From Oscillospiraceae bacterium (GTDB taxonomy: Bacteria > Bacillota > Clostridia > Oscillospirales > Ruminococcaceae), in assembly GCA_902363145.1 (NCBI GenBank), contig CABIZB010000004.1:124001-188000 (forward strand): a DNA stretch of 64,000 nt. The letters run 5' to 3'. The translations under genes and the position numbers were made by a program. The notes under the pieces are model-generated. The model saw only the letters and a list, made by a program, of their open reading frames with translations, was not told the DNA's origin and searched no databases. This document shows, in pieces, positions 1-7,712 of the stretch (position 1 is the first letter of the stretch; the number at the start of each line of letters is the position of its first letter).

Positions 1-817
1 CGTCATCATCGAGAGTGTGGTATGAGCCGTCACGGTAATCACCGTAGCGGTTGTTGTCGTTGAGCACGGACACCAGTGCAACGGGTCTCATTCCGTGGGA
101 ATATGCAGCCGAAGCGATGTCCTTTGCGGTAAGTGTGGAGTGGATAATATCCTCCTCATAGTCCGTAAGGGCAAGGGGAGCAGTGGTTGCGTAGTTGAAT
201 GCGCCGCCCTCTTCCTTCATGGGGAAGATAACTGCGCTGTAGCCCTCCACGGAAAGATTGCCCAAAGCAGCCTCCAGCGACTGCATATCCGCCATATCGG
301 AGGCGGAGAGCATATATGCGTTGCCGTCCTCTTTTATGTCAAGGTCAGCGGGGATATTTACAGCTGTTGTTTCGGGAGTGCCGATGTTCACGGGCTTTGT
401 GCCGTCGGCAGGAAGAGTTACCGCCGCATCTTCCTGCGACTGTGAAATATCTGTCACCTCTGTGGAAGCTGTGCTTTCGGTAATGGCAGTTTCGGCAGGC
501 TGTGCGGTGCTTTCGGCGGCGATTTCGCCGGCGTTTTCGCCGGCGAAATCGCCAGTACCGTCGTCGGCAACCTCGCTTTCAGCAGGAGCATTTTCCGAAG
601 CCGCCTGAGTGTCGGTGTTTTCGGGAGTCCAAGGCTCTGTCTCAGTCTGAACGGAGCGGTTGGCAAGATATCTGCTTATGGGGCCTGCTGCGCTGTAGCC
701 CACAAATACCAGCACCGCCAGAGCCGCCACACCCGAGATTATCTTTATGGCGTTGTCGTTTCTTTTCTTTATCCTGTAACGTCTCTTGGGACGGAAAATT
801 CTTTTGCTTTTTCTCAT
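1..817 (-). CDS. Membrane-anchored DUF4015-type putative glycoside hydrolase, partial (C-terminus beyond window)
   Basis: The gene starts at ATG 817 behind a GAAAGGAAAC ribosome site and runs off the left edge, so only about 272 residues are visible. A very basic N-terminus (MRKSKRIFRPKRRYR) is followed by one TM segment at about residues 25-45, then an acidic Thr/Glu/Ala-rich linker to about residue 150. The start of a folded domain follows, with stretches such as YSAVIFPMKEEGG and SHGMRPVALVSVLND that resemble the TIM-barrel start of DUF4015 putative glycoside hydrolases. It would act outside the cell, tethered to the membrane. It is the next gene after the Rnf-like module in the same direction, 41 bases downstream. 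The linker codes for a perfect 16-bp inverted repeat at 518-553. The family call rests on recall of the domain's opening and the rest of the domain is unseen. Confidence 0.6.
   Translation of the reverse strand, partial: MRKSKRIFRPKRRYRIKKRNDNAIKIISGVAALAVLVFVGYSAAGPISRYLANRSVQTETEPWTPENTDTQAASENAPAESEVADDGTGDFAGENAGEIAAESTAQPAETAITESTASTEVTDISQSQEDAAVTLPADGTKPVNIGTPETTAVNIPADLDIKEDGNAYMLSASDMADMQSLEAALGNLSVEGYSAVIFPMKEEGGAFNYATTAPLALTDYEEDIIHSTLTAKDIASAAYSHGMRPVALVSVLNDNNRYGDYRDGSYHTLDDD
518..553. repeat. Perfect 16-bp inverted repeat inside a coding linker
   Basis: GGCGATTTCGCCGGCG (518-533) and CGCCGGCGAAATCGCC (538-553) are exact reverse complements around a TTTT loop. It lies in the low-complexity linker of the DUF4015 gene and codes for a GDFAGENAGEIAA stretch on the minus strand. 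Confidence 0.9.
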
Positions 818-858
818 TTCTATCGTTTCCTTTCGCTGAGAATCTTTGTTCTTTATAT

Positions 859-1458
859 TTACATATATGACGGAATGTGACCCAGAATGCCGTAAAGCGC
901 CATGGCGATAATGCCTGTGAATATCATTACCGCAGGATAGCCTCTGAACACCGAGGGCACGTCCTTTGAATAAAGCTGACCGTAAACGCCCGACAGCATA
1001 TATGCCGCCGCCGCAAAGCCCGCACCCGAGCATAGCCCGAACAGCAGATATTCATACAAAGCGGTGCAGCTGTTCATGCTCAGGAATATTGTACCCATAA
1101 TCACGCTGTTAAACGCCGATATATGGACATATTTTTTTATTCTGCCGAATCTTCCCTTGAAGAAAATAAACGCCAGCAAAAGCGTTATCAGATATATCAG
1201 ACCGATGGTAAGCACATATGTCAGCGGCACAAAGGGCTTTTGGATATCCGCCGCCCTGTGGGAAAGGAGCCATGCCGCCCATGATGCGGTCAGCGTGAAG
1301 TAAAGCACGCCAAGGCAGATGCCCGGGAGATTTCTCTTGTTTTTTGCCGCCATTATCATTGTGCTTACGCCCAGCGCCCTTGCAAAAACAAAATTTTCCG
1401 CCAGCAGCGCCGTAATAACAGATATTATCAGCCCACCGAAAAAATTATGGCTGTCCAC
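859..1458 (-). CDS. Rnf/Nqr-type membrane subunit, RnfA-like, lacking both cluster cysteines
   Basis: A polytopic protein of about 199 residues with six likely TM helices and the RnfA pattern, including ENFVFARALG near the N-terminus and the DVPSVFRGYPAVMIFTGI ending. I chose GTG 1458 because GGAG lies eight bases upstream; GTG 1467 would overlap that site. In true RnfA/NqrE, a Cys in the motif GICPF and another in NCAVLG bind a [2Fe-2S] cluster inside the membrane. Here those positions read GVSTM (Ser32) and NSVIMG (Ser118), so neither ligand is present. It is last in the D-E-A gene order. No rnfB follows; the next gene is the DUF4015 protein. Electron transfer through this subunit by the known route is therefore unlikely. 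Confidence 0.85.
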   Translation of the reverse strand: MDSHNFFGGLIISVITALLAENFVFARALGVSTMIMAAKNKRNLPGICLGVLYFTLTASWAAWLLSHRAADIQKPFVPLTYVLTIGLIYLITLLLAFIFFKGRFGRIKKYVHISAFNSVIMGTIFLSMNSCTALYEYLLFGLCSGAGFAAAAYMLSGVYGQLYSKDVPSVFRGYPAVMIFTGIIAMALYGILGHIPSYM

Positions 1459-1483
1459 TTCACTCACTCCTTTTCAAAAAATA

Positions 1484-2077
1484 TCATTTCTTTGAGCACA
1501 GCCTTATGAGCGCACCCATAAGCCCTATCATTATAAATCCGCCGCAGGGAGCGCCTATCAGGGGATTTACGTGGGTTATGCCGTAAAGAGCGCCGTTTAT
1601 GCCGCCCGTTGAGAACAGCTCACGCACAGCGCCCATAAAAATTATTGCAATATCAAGCCCTATTATGTGGGATATCACGTCAGCCATCATCTGCGATCTG
1701 CTCATTCTGAAAAATCTCAGCTCCGAAGCGGATACCACAAACTGGCTCGTGGCTATCATGGGCAGGAACATTCCCAGCTTTGCAGCGTCTGCGGGCAGCC
1801 TGCCGTCAAAATAAATGTAAAAGGGAATATACACAGCTGCGGCGGCAGCGGTATATAATATTATACGCAGCGCATATGGTATTCTGCGGGGGAGCAGCGA
1901 CGAGAAAAAAAGCGCCGTGAATGTCACCGCCGAGAAAAACGCCGCATATGTGAGCGCCCCCGAAAGGGTGCTGCCCGCAAATACCGCAGGCGCTATGGCA
2001 AGTCCGGATGCAAATACGGGGTTGTGGGTGGTTATCCCCTGCATAAAGGACCATTTTTTCTTATTGTCCGTGGTCAT
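1484..2077 (-). CDS. Rnf/Nqr-type membrane subunit, RnfE-like, lacking both cluster cysteines
   Basis: A 197-residue polytopic protein of the RnfE/NqrD family, with NPVFASGLAIAP near the N-terminus and AVRELFSTG matching the family's REILGSG segment. The family's two iron-sulfur ligands, in LGLCP and NCIILG, are replaced: LAIAP has Ala29 and the second site reads SQFVVS with Gln112. The positions equal those of the known Cys29 and Cys112 ligands in Vibrio NqrD. ATG 2077 has a GGAG site and overlaps the 3' end of the rnfD-like gene by 17 bases, which suggests coupled translation. Together with its neighbour it forms the RnfA/RnfE pair that normally sandwiches one cluster. Confidence 0.85.
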   Translation of the reverse strand: MTTDNKKKWSFMQGITTHNPVFASGLAIAPAVFAGSTLSGALTYAAFFSAVTFTALFFSSLLPRRIPYALRIILYTAAAAAVYIPFYIYFDGRLPADAAKLGMFLPMIATSQFVVSASELRFFRMSRSQMMADVISHIIGLDIAIIFMGAVRELFSTGGINGALYGITHVNPLIGAPCGGFIMIGLMGALIRLCSKK

Positions 2078-3131
2078 CAGAATTATCTCCGATCATGGCG
2101 ATGGTCTCGCCTATATCATTGGCAGCACTTGCTTCATTGTGTGCTCTTCCGAAAATGCTGTTGAGCCTCCTCCTGCGCCTGCTTCTGCCCTTGGGGGCGG
2201 CAGTGAGCCGTGCCAGAGGTGCGGATAATACGGAAGCATACACCACAGGATTTTCAAGCGACGATATCTCGGAAACCAGAATTATCATCACCGCCGAAGC
2301 AAAGCCGAACATTATCCTCTGCCCCGTGGTCCGGGGAACGAGTGAATAATCGCAGCAAAGCGCCATAATGCCGAACACCAGCATTCCGCCCGAAAGAGCG
2401 GTCTTGAGACCGTAAACGCCGTCAGTTATAAGGCTCCACAGCAATACCGTTCCCAGAGCCGTCACAAACACCGCCGAGGATATTGCCTTGCGTGATATGA
2501 GCACCAGCGCACAGACCAGCACCAGCACCGTAAAGGTGCAGCCCATAGGCCCCGTAAAGTTGCCGATGAGCAGCTCAAAGTCCGAGTAGTTTGAAGAAGA
2601 TGCCACCATGGCGGACTTTGTAAAGGAGCTTGTCAGCGTTTCGGGAACAATGTTTAAAAGCGAAAGGGAGCTGAACGGCTTGGGATATGACAGCACCGCC
2701 GACGGATAGGAAAGCTCCGCAAAAATATATCCCGCAGCAGCACAGTTGAATATCTCATGCCCGTGGCCGCCAAAGGGGTGCTTTGCAATGCAGACGGCAA
2801 ACACCGCCGCACCTGCCGCCACCGTATATGGCACGGAGGCAGGAAGCATTGCCGAAAGTGTAAGCCCCGTTATGGCAGCGGAAATATCATGGATATGCAG
2901 GGGCTTGCGTCTGAATATCAGGCAGACTATATCTGCCGCCAGACAGGTGCCCACCGCAGTAAGCGCCACCAGCAGGGCACGGACGCCGTAATAATATACC
3001 GCCATAAGGTTCAGGACGATAAGTACCGTCAGCATATATGCCATTGCACCGAAATCGGCAGGTCTGCCGTCAAGAGCAGCGCCGTCGTTTCTCACAAATG
3101 TGGTGAGCATCTGCTGATTTTTGTTTTTCAT
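2061..3131 (-). CDS. RnfD-like membrane subunit, divergent
   Basis: A 356-residue NqrB/RnfD-family protein. Typical features are the DISAAITGLTLSAMLPASV stretch, FGGHGHEIFNCAAAG (family GGxGxNIFNPA) and ELLIGNFTGPMG (family DLFLGNxPGSIGE). The FMN-attachment motif SGATP is not intact; the aligned stretch reads LTSSFTKS. A later motif, ATDPVT in the family, reads CCDYSLV. ATG 3131 has AAAGGCGG upstream; a longer open frame to 3542 crosses the divergent MecA-like gene and was not used. It is the first gene of the D-E-A unit and is divergent from the MecA-like gene with 39 bases between starts. RnfC, RnfG and RnfB are absent from the window. Confidence 0.85.
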   Translation of the reverse strand: MKNKNQQMLTTFVRNDGAALDGRPADFGAMAYMLTVLIVLNLMAVYYYGVRALLVALTAVGTCLAADIVCLIFRRKPLHIHDISAAITGLTLSAMLPASVPYTVAAGAAVFAVCIAKHPFGGHGHEIFNCAAAGYIFAELSYPSAVLSYPKPFSSLSLLNIVPETLTSSFTKSAMVASSSNYSDFELLIGNFTGPMGCTFTVLVLVCALVLISRKAISSAVFVTALGTVLLWSLITDGVYGLKTALSGGMLVFGIMALCCDYSLVPRTTGQRIMFGFASAVMIILVSEISSLENPVVYASVLSAPLARLTAAPKGRSRRRRRLNSIFGRAHNEASAANDIGETIAMIGDNSDDHGQ

Positions 3132-3170
3132 GGGTAAACCGCCTTTTAAAGCTTTTATTGGGAGACTGCT

Positions 3171-3704
3171 ATGCGTATTGAACACATCGGAAAAAGCACA
3201 GTTAAAGTTACCGTCAGCGGCAGCGAGCTTGAGCGGCTGGGACTGCGGTACGAGGATCTTGGGGAAAATATCCTTTCCGACATTTTTCTCTCGGAAATGA
3301 TAGAAAAAGCCTGCCCCGAGCTTAAAAACCGCACTCCTCCCGAGGGGGAGCTGAGCATAGAAGTCTTTCCCGCAAAGGACACAGGCTGCGTTTTCTACAT
3401 CTCGCCGAAAAAACGGCGCAGCAGCGAAAATATCAGAGCAATAATCACCGCAGGAGGGATAAAGGAGCTTTTCGGCATCTGCCGAAGTCTTACCCGAATG
3501 GGCGTGATGTCGGAAAATTCCCTGCTCACAGGGGAAAAACACTGCCTGCGGCTCGTGGCAGATATCCCCAAAAGCGCAGCACTGCCCGAGGGCAGCGTCA
3601 CCCTCGCCGACGATATCTCACTTGCCTGCATAAAAGAGCACGGCAGAGTTATCATTCCCCATAATGCCCTGAACACTCTTCTCAGCCTGAATTTTAACGC
3701 ATAG
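3171..3704 (+). CDS. MecA/YpbH-like adaptor protein
   Basis: 177 residues. The N-terminus (MRIEHIGKSTVKVTVSGSEL, then LGLRYEDLGEN) fits the start of MecA-type adaptors, which recognise substrates for the ClpC protease. The C-terminal half (ENIRAIITAGGIKELFGICR) resembles the C-terminal ClpC-binding domain, where a helix follows the short strand. The middle is shorter and less acidic than in Bacillus MecA. ATG 3171 has a weak GGGAG site. The gene is divergent from the Rnf-like operon and its 3' end overlaps the convergent rpe gene by 11 bases. The family call is by overall pattern; no single catalytic motif exists to confirm it. Confidence 0.6.
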   Translation: MRIEHIGKSTVKVTVSGSELERLGLRYEDLGENILSDIFLSEMIEKACPELKNRTPPEGELSIEVFPAKDTGCVFYISPKKRRSSENIRAIITAGGIKELFGICRSLTRMGVMSENSLLTGEKHCLRLVADIPKSAALPEGSVTLADDISLACIKEHGRVIIPHNALNTLLSLNFNA

Positions 3705-4338
3705 AAGCCGCAGCGGCAGCCATATCATCAGCCTTGAAAAGATATGAGCCTGCCACCAGAATATCAGCCCCCGCCTCACGAACCGAAGCGGAGGTCTTGT
3801 CGTTTATGCCGCCGTCCACCTGAATGTGAGCGGAAAGGGAATGGCTGTCCAGATATGCTTTAAGCTCACGGATCTTGTCAAGGGACTCATAAATAAAGCC
3901 CTGACCGCCGAAGCCGGGATCAACAGTCATAATGAGTATCATGTCCGCACTTTCCGCATAGGGAAGCACATCGCTTACGGGAGTAGCGGGCTTTATGGCA
4001 ATGCCAGCCTTTTTGCCCTTAGCCTTGATGGCACTGATAACAGCGGCAGGATCGGGAGCCGCCTCCAGATGGAAGCTTATCATGTCCGCACCGTTGTCCG
4101 CAAAGGCATCAATATATCTGATAGGGTCAGTTATCATAAGATGAACGTCAATGAACATTTTTGTGTGCTTTCTTACAGATGCCAGCACGGGAATGCCGTA
4201 GCTGATGTTATTTACGAAAACGCCGTCCATAACGTCGAAATGGATATGATCGCAGCCGCATTTTTCTGCTCTGTCAAGCTCTTCGCCCAGACGGCACAGA
4301 TCGGCGCTGAGAATGGAAGCCGAAACTATAGTATTCAC
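3694..4338 (-). CDS. rpe: Ribulose-phosphate 3-epimerase
   Basis: 214 residues, usual length for the family. It interconverts ribulose 5-phosphate and xylulose 5-phosphate in the pentose phosphate pathway. Visible motifs are SASILSADL at the start, HFDVMDGVFV with a metal-binding His and catalytic Asp, DVHLMI, MTVDPGFGGQGF (phosphate loop) and VDGGIN with the second catalytic Asp. It has its own promoter at 4397-4425 and is apparently monocistronic. Confidence 0.97.
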   Translation of the reverse strand: MNTIVSASILSADLCRLGEELDRAEKCGCDHIHFDVMDGVFVNNISYGIPVLASVRKHTKMFIDVHLMITDPIRYIDAFADNGADMISFHLEAAPDPAAVISAIKAKGKKAGIAIKPATPVSDVLPYAESADMILIMTVDPGFGGQGFIYESLDKIRELKAYLDSHSLSAHIQVDGGINDKTSASVREAGADILVAGSYLFKADDMAAAAASMR

Positions 4339-4396
4339 TTTATATTCCTCCGAAATTCTGCGTAATTGCCGTCACATAAGACAGCTATACATATTA

Positions 4397-4425
4397 AGTA
4401 TAAACCACAATTTCCCCGCCGTCAA
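4397..4425 (-). promoter_or_regulatory. Promoter for rpe
   Basis: On the minus strand TTGACG (4420-4425), 17-base spacer, TATACT (4397-4402), about 60 bases before the rpe start. Confidence 0.65.
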
Positions 4426-4623
4426 TAGCATAAGGGGTGGATTTTTCTTTTCGGCATTTCGACCATCATCTAAGAAATTATACACTTTTCACTTGTGGAT
4501 TTTTTCAAAAGGTCAGCTGCAGGCAAGTTGCCATAATTTTTATAATGCCACTAATATAGTATATAATATTACCTTATAATTTATTTTCTTACCAAAATTT
4601 ATGAGATTTTTAATGCAATTATA

Positions 4624-4652
4624 TTGACATTTTTAAAATAATATAGTATGAT
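4624..4652 (+). promoter_or_regulatory. Promoter for the AIM24-family gene
   Basis: TTGACA (4624-4629), 17-base spacer, TATGAT (4647-4652). The rest of the 4339-4721 gap is AT-rich and shows no other feature I can name. Confidence 0.8.
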
Positions 4653-4721
4653 TTACTTGTGAGATCAGAACTCAGCACAATGTACGACATCTAATACCAA
4701 CCATAACAAGGAGAATGAAAT

Positions 4722-5423
4722 ATGCAGTACGAAGTAAAGAACGCTCCCCTTCCCGTGCTTATTTGTAAGCTTGACCCCAACGAGTCCATCGAGTGCCAGA
4801 AGGGCGCTATGTCCTGGATGACCCCCACCATGCAGATGCAGACAGGTCTCGGCAGCGGCGCAGGCGGACTTCTGGGCGCACTCGGCAAGATGGCTAAGAG
4901 CGCTGTAACAGGCGAGTCCATTTTCAGAAATACATACATAGCTAAGGGCGGCGCAGGCGAGATCGCATTCGCTTCCAGCTTCCCCGGCGACATCATCTGC
5001 TTTGACACATCAGCAAACCCCATCGTTGCACAGAAGTCCTCTTACCTTGCAAACACCATGGGCGTTAATATGGAGATCTTCTTCCAGAAGAAGCTGGGTG
5101 CAGGCTTCTTCGGCGGCGAGGGCTTCATTATGCAGAAGTTCAGCGGCAACGGCGTTGTATTCCTTGAGATCGACGGAAGCGTGTGCGAATACACACTGGC
5201 AGCAGATCAGTCCATGCTTATCGACACAGGCTACCTTGCAGCTATGGAAGCAACCTGCTCCATAGATATCGAGACTGTTAAGGGAATCGGAAATGTTCTT
5301 ATGGGCGGCGAAGGTCTCTTCAACACAAAGGTAACAGGCCCCGGCAAGATCTGGCTCCAGACTATGCCCGCAAATGTTCTTGCTGACACAATCAAGCCCT
5401 TTATTCCCACAGGTTCCAACTGA
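4722..5423 (+). CDS. AIM24 / TIGR00266 family protein
   Basis: 233 residues with the Gly-rich all-beta pattern of the AIM24 family: GAMSWMTPTMQMQTGLG near the start, a GAGEIAFASSFPGDI segment, and a FFGGEGFIMQKFSGNG turn. The biochemical function of the bacterial family is not established. It has no signal peptide and no TM segment. It is monocistronic, with a consensus promoter in front and a bidirectional terminator behind. Codon use is strongly biased to optimal codons (AAG, CTT, GGC), which suggests high expression. Confidence 0.9.
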   Translation: MQYEVKNAPLPVLICKLDPNESIECQKGAMSWMTPTMQMQTGLGSGAGGLLGALGKMAKSAVTGESIFRNTYIAKGGAGEIAFASSFPGDIICFDTSANPIVAQKSSYLANTMGVNMEIFFQKKLGAGFFGGEGFIMQKFSGNGVVFLEIDGSVCEYTLAADQSMLIDTGYLAAMEATCSIDIETVKGIGNVLMGGEGLFNTKVTGPGKIWLQTMPANVLADTIKPFIPTGSN

Positions 5424-5435
5424 TAACCTGCAAGC

Positions 5436-5466
5436 AAAAAGCCGATGTTTTCACATCGGCTTTTTT
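5436..5466. terminator. Bidirectional terminator
   Basis: AAAAAGCCGATG, a TTTT loop, CACATCGGCTTTTTT: seven to eight GC-rich pairs with A/T runs on both sides, between two convergent genes. Confidence 0.9.
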
Positions 5467-6136
5467 ATTTGCTCAGAATATGCTCAAACGCTTTTGCTGT
5501 TCTTATGTCAGGCTCATTGAAATGACCGCCCTCGTTCCATTCAAGGACGATATCCATGCTGCCCGAAAGCAGCTCATACATTTTTCTGATATTATACCCT
5601 ACCGACGCCATGACTTGGTTTTTAGTCTTTTCCTCTTTTTTGCCAAGGCTGAGATATATCTTCTCAGCATGAGGATGAACCTGTGAAATAAAATCTATCC
5701 AGTTCGGGAACCACACCGAGGGGGAAGCTGCGGCGGCTCCGTAAAAAATATCACACTTATATACTGCCCAGAGGGAAAACAGCGCCGCAAGGGAATATCC
5801 GCCAATGACTATTTTTACGGTATCATCAAGGCGGTATTTTTCTTTCAGCTTTGGTATCAGCTCGGTCGTAACAAAGGAAAGAGTGTCCTCTGCCTTTCCG
5901 CCGAAGGCTTCATTCCCCCACACGGGTTTTGCCTGCCACGGGGAAAGCTCATCGTTCCAGTTATCAATTATAAATGCGGCAAAAATACATCTGCCGCATT
6001 TTTTTATATGTTCGTATTCAGTGCCGAACGACTTCATCTCAAAATCACCCATGGGCTGTATCAGCAGAAAATACGCATTTTCCTCCCCACGGACTGCGAC
6101 AGTCCTGCGGCAAAGCTCAAAAGTTTCGTTTATCAA
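5465..6136 (-). CDS. Alpha/beta hydrolase, esterase-like
   Basis: 223 residues. The nucleophile elbow is GGYSLAA (family GxSxGG) at about residue 113, followed by AAASPSVWF, which is typical of the esterase D / enterochelin-esterase-like group. The likely catalytic His is in EGGHFNE near the C-terminus and an acidic residue lies between. No signal peptide is seen, so it is probably cytoplasmic. The start is TTG 6136; its bases overlap the stop of the dCMP deaminase gene (ATTGA), so translation is probably coupled. The natural substrate is unknown. Confidence 0.75.
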   Translation of the reverse strand: MINETFELCRRTVAVRGEENAYFLLIQPMGDFEMKSFGTEYEHIKKCGRCIFAAFIIDNWNDELSPWQAKPVWGNEAFGGKAEDTLSFVTTELIPKLKEKYRLDDTVKIVIGGYSLAALFSLWAVYKCDIFYGAAAASPSVWFPNWIDFISQVHPHAEKIYLSLGKKEEKTKNQVMASVGYNIRKMYELLSGSMDIVLEWNEGGHFNEPDIRTAKAFEHILSK

Positions 6137-6636
6137 TATCCGTCAGTGCCTTCCAGTGAATCATCATGCTCTATCCAGCTCTGGACGTTGATGGTGGTGT
6201 ATTTGTCGTGGGTGTTGCGGATTATAACGGTGGAAATGCCTGCGTTGATTATCATTCGCTTGCACATGGCGCATGGCTCAACATCGCCGTAAAGCTCACC
6301 TGTTTTTGCGTCGTGACAGGCAAGGTAAATGGTAGCATCAATGGTGTCGCTTCTGGCGGCGGAAATGATGGCGTTTGCCTCGGCATGAACGCTTCTGCAC
6401 AGTTCATAGCGCTGACCCTTGGGGATATTCAGCTTTTCACGGGTGCAGTAGCCCAGATCGCAGCAGTTCAGGCGGCCTCTGGGAGCGCCCACATAGCCTG
6501 TGGAAACTATCTCGTCATTTTTTACGATTATAGCGCCGAAATTCCTGCGCAGGCAGGTGCCTCTTTCAAGAACGGTCTCGGCGATATCAAGGTAGTAGTT
6601 TATCTTGTCTCTTCTGGGTATCGGGTTCAGGTCCAT
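6133..6636 (-). CDS. Deoxycytidylate (dCMP) deaminase family protein
   Basis: 167 residues of the zinc-dependent cytidine/dCMP deaminase family. HAEANAI supplies the zinc-binding His and the proton-shuttling Glu, and PCAMCKRMI supplies the two zinc-binding Cys. The extra Cys/His cluster NCCDLGYCTREK in the first half is typical of ComEB/dCMP deaminases and binds a second zinc. It would convert dCMP to dUMP for dTTP synthesis. It is the middle gene of a three-gene unit (HAD phosphatase, deaminase, esterase) with a 12-base gap upstream and a 4-base overlap downstream. Confidence 0.9.
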   Translation of the reverse strand: MDLNPIPRRDKINYYLDIAETVLERGTCLRRNFGAIIVKNDEIVSTGYVGAPRGRLNCCDLGYCTREKLNIPKGQRYELCRSVHAEANAIISAARSDTIDATIYLACHDAKTGELYGDVEPCAMCKRMIINAGISTVIIRNTHDKYTTINVQSWIEHDDSLEGTDGY

Positions 6637-6648
6637 AAAAATGCTCCT

Positions 6649-7287
6649 TTACTCAAATATTTTCACAAGCTCGAAAACGCTTGCGGCGGAAGCGGCGGGA
6701 GGTGAGGTCAGCTCGCCGAAGCCGTATGCTGCGTGGATAAAGGGTATCCCTGCGGCGGAAGCGGCATCAAAATCCCCTTGGGTATCGCCCACATAAACGG
6801 CGCTTGTGCAATGATTTTTCTGCATAATGAGCTTCAAAGTCTCGCTCTTGGGCTTATGGGTATCGCCCCAGCAGAGATAATCGGTGAAATACCGCTCAAG
6901 AGAATAATATTCAAAAAACGCCTCGATATACCCGTTCTGGCAGTTGCTGACGATAAAAAGCCTGTGGTTTTTCGAAAGTGCGGAAAGAGTCTCCTCCAGC
7001 TGAGGATAAAGCTCGCCGCCGTTTGCGGCAAGATAGTTTTTCTCGTTTTCCCCGCATTTTTCAAGTATGTCTATACGCCTGGTCTCGGTAAGCTCGGGGA
7101 AAAGCTTTGCCGCTATTTCCACCATGGTCATACCCATTACGCTGCGCAGGTCGCTGCCTGTTATTGTCTTGTTTCTGAGCAAGGGATCGCCGCTGGATCT
7201 TATTGTCTCCGACCATGAAGCGGCCACATTTTCGGAGCTGTCCCACAAGGTTCCGTCCATATCAAAAATTATGCTTTCGGCGTTCAT
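6649..7287 (-). CDS. HAD-superfamily hydrolase, phosphoglycolate phosphatase-like
   Basis: 212 residues. Motif I is FDMDGTLWDS with the nucleophile Asp, motif II is IVSNCQ, the motif III Lys is in KPKSETLKL, and motif IV is VGDTQGDFDAA. The helical cap lies between motifs I and II, as in the Gph/PgmB group. The Trp after DGTL (DGTLWD) is common in Clostridia members. Substrate cannot be told from sequence; the following dCMP deaminase suggests a small-phosphate or nucleotide role. ATG 7287 has GGGGGAG upstream, and a promoter lies at 7323-7351. Confidence 0.85.
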   Translation of the reverse strand: MNAESIIFDMDGTLWDSSENVAASWSETIRSSGDPLLRNKTITGSDLRSVMGMTMVEIAAKLFPELTETRRIDILEKCGENEKNYLAANGGELYPQLEETLSALSKNHRLFIVSNCQNGYIEAFFEYYSLERYFTDYLCWGDTHKPKSETLKLIMQKNHCTSAVYVGDTQGDFDAASAAGIPFIHAAYGFGELTSPPAASAASVFELVKIFE

Positions 7288-7322
7288 TTTCTGCTCCCCC
7301 GATCTGTTTTACTTTAATATTC

Positions 7323-7351
7323 AGTATAGCACAGACATTTGATTTTTGCAA
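7323..7351 (-). promoter_or_regulatory. Promoter for the HAD-deaminase-esterase unit
   Basis: Minus strand TTGCAA (7346-7351), 17-base spacer, TATACT (7323-7328). Confidence 0.7.
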
Positions 7352-7407
7352 GATTTTTTGATAAATTCAAACGGGCTTTTCACGCAGAAATTCTTTCATT
7401 TCCCCTC

Positions 7408-7436
7408 TTGACAAAATCTATTGCCTGTGTTATAAT
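7408..7436 (+). promoter_or_regulatory. Promoter of the T-box leader
   Basis: Exact consensus TTGACA (7408-7413), 17-base spacer, TATAAT (7431-7436). Confidence 0.85.
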
Positions 7437-7440
7437 TCAA

Positions 7441-7700
7441 CCATATTGTTAAATGCGGTGACGGAAAAAAAGCAGAGCATTTCCGCTTTTTCAGAGAGCC
7501 TTCGGTCGGTGGGAGAAGGCAGCGGCGCTTTGAAGATACATTCCCGAGCAGATGCGGCGAACAGAGTAGCCGTGTACGAAGTGAGGCACGTTACAGTCTC
7601 CCCGAGGTCATACATCGTATGGCGAACTGAGGTGGTACAGCGCTTTCTTATAAAAGAAACACGCCCTCTTGAAGCTTAGGCTTTGAGAGGGCTTTTTTGT
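7441..7700 (+). promoter_or_regulatory. T-box riboswitch, tyrosine specifier, with terminator
   Basis: The leader has the AGAGAG motif (about 7493-7498), a GGTCGGTGGGAGAAGG distal stem-I section, a specifier loop GAAGATACATTCCCGAGC in which TAC (7537-7539) is the Tyr codon, and the T-box GAGGTGGTACAGCG (about 7629-7642). The downstream GCCCTCT...AGAGGGCTTTTTT hairpin (7663-7698) is the terminator. Uncharged tRNA-Tyr would bind the specifier and the TGG bulge and let transcription continue. The next gene is not tyrS but a small membrane protein; tyrS follows it. Confidence 0.92.
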
Positions 7701-7712
7701 TGGGGTGACATA

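Noticed and set aside
1078..1110. The Cys in MNSCTAL of the RnfA-like protein as a moved cluster ligand
   Set aside because: It lies about ten residues past the NCAVLG position in a loop, and the partner subunit has no Cys near its own site.
3132..3542. Longer N-terminus for the RnfD-like protein
   Set aside because: The extension overlaps the divergent MecA-like gene and has no family similarity; ATG 3131 has a good ribosome site.
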